Origin: Bacteroidota bacterium | GTDB taxonomy: Bacteria; Bacteroidota; Bacteroidia; Bacteroidales; Prolixibacteraceae | Direction of reading: 5' to 3' | NCBI GenBank assembly: GCA_030695265.1 | Contig: JAUYTA010000941.1 | Location: 1-5,629, forward strand | Length of the DNA: 5,629 bases | Part shown: positions 5,445 through 5,629 of the stretch, piece after piece | Layout of the letters: every line of letters begins with the position of its first letter | Numbering within the stretch: position 1 is the first letter of the stretch | Made by a program: the position numbers and the translations under genes | Notes under the pieces: model-generated | The model's database searches: none | The model's input: the letters and a program-made list of their open reading frames with translations, nothing else | What the model was told of the DNA's origin: nothing

Positions 5445-5629
5445 TCACAGAAGCTTTGCCCGAATCATTCTGTCTTTACCGTTGATGTCTTTTTTTAGTT
5501 CAACATTAGAAAAACCCTTTTGCCGTAGCATTTCTCTGCATTCATTTCCATAGGCTTCGTTGATTTCGAAATAAAGCTGACCCCGGTTTTTGAGATGCGA
5601 AAGGGCAAAGTCAGCTATTTGCCCATAAA
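5445..5629 (-). CDS. prmC: Peptide chain release factor N5-glutamine methyltransferase, C-terminal fragment
   Basis: The - strand carries the last 60 codons of a gene that enters from the right edge and ends in TGA at 5447-5445. The sequence includes YGQIADFALSHLKNRGQLYF, then EINEAYG, and finishes with VELKKDINGKDRMIRAKLL. Helix, GGxLYFEIxxxxG strand and KDxxGxxRxxxA are the characteristic C-terminal end of PrmC (HemK). PrmC methylates the glutamine of the GGQ motif in release factors RF1 and RF2 using S-adenosylmethionine. The catalytic NPPY motif lies upstream, outside the window. The residues seen match the normal C-terminus without truncation. Transcription runs leftwards towards the parDE remnant and EEP gene. 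Confidence 0.87.
   Translation of the reverse strand, partial: YGQIADFALSHLKNRGQLYFEINEAYGNECREMLRQKGFSNVELKKDINGKDRMIRAKLL

Overview
The window reads as chromosomal DNA from a member of the Bacteroidota, most likely Bacteroidales/Marinilabiliales (a Prolixibacteraceae-like genome would fit). The evidence is the protein sequence flavour, moderate GC with AT-rich leaders, start codons without Shine-Dalgarno sequences, and a clear Bacteroidota-type promoter (TTG, 19 bp, TAnnTTTG) in front of thioredoxin. The lineage call is inference; no 16S or other marker is present.

Layout. The left half lies on the + strand. It starts inside dnaE (replicative DNA polymerase III alpha, 5' end missing), followed by a small thioredoxin gene with its own promoter, a strong hairpin terminator, and a DUF58 (von Willebrand A-like) gene. 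The right half lies on the - strand and reads leftwards: the last 60 codons of prmC (release factor glutamine methyltransferase, entering from the right edge), a wrecked parDE toxin-antitoxin module, and a membrane-anchored endonuclease/exonuclease/phosphatase (EEP) family gene. The two halves converge on a 179-bp intergenic stretch carrying two inverted, palindrome-containing GC-rich repeats (REP/REPIN-like), which probably also terminate transcription.

How the genes relate. dnaE, trx, prmC, DUF58 and EEP look like ordinary chromosomal genes. The unusual part is the prmC-EEP interval. The parD start, its upstream palindrome and a -7-like box are still present. However, the antitoxin is cut to 21 codons by an out-of-frame internal deletion, and the toxin loses its C-terminal half and runs directly into the EEP gene. 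The EEP gene has no in-frame ATG before codon 43 and appears to start at a TTG lying just past the deletion scar. The remaining TA promoter/operator may therefore now be the promoter of the EEP gene. No new multi-gene defence or mobile system is seen. The most interesting signals are this doubly deleted TA scar and the paired inverted repeats.
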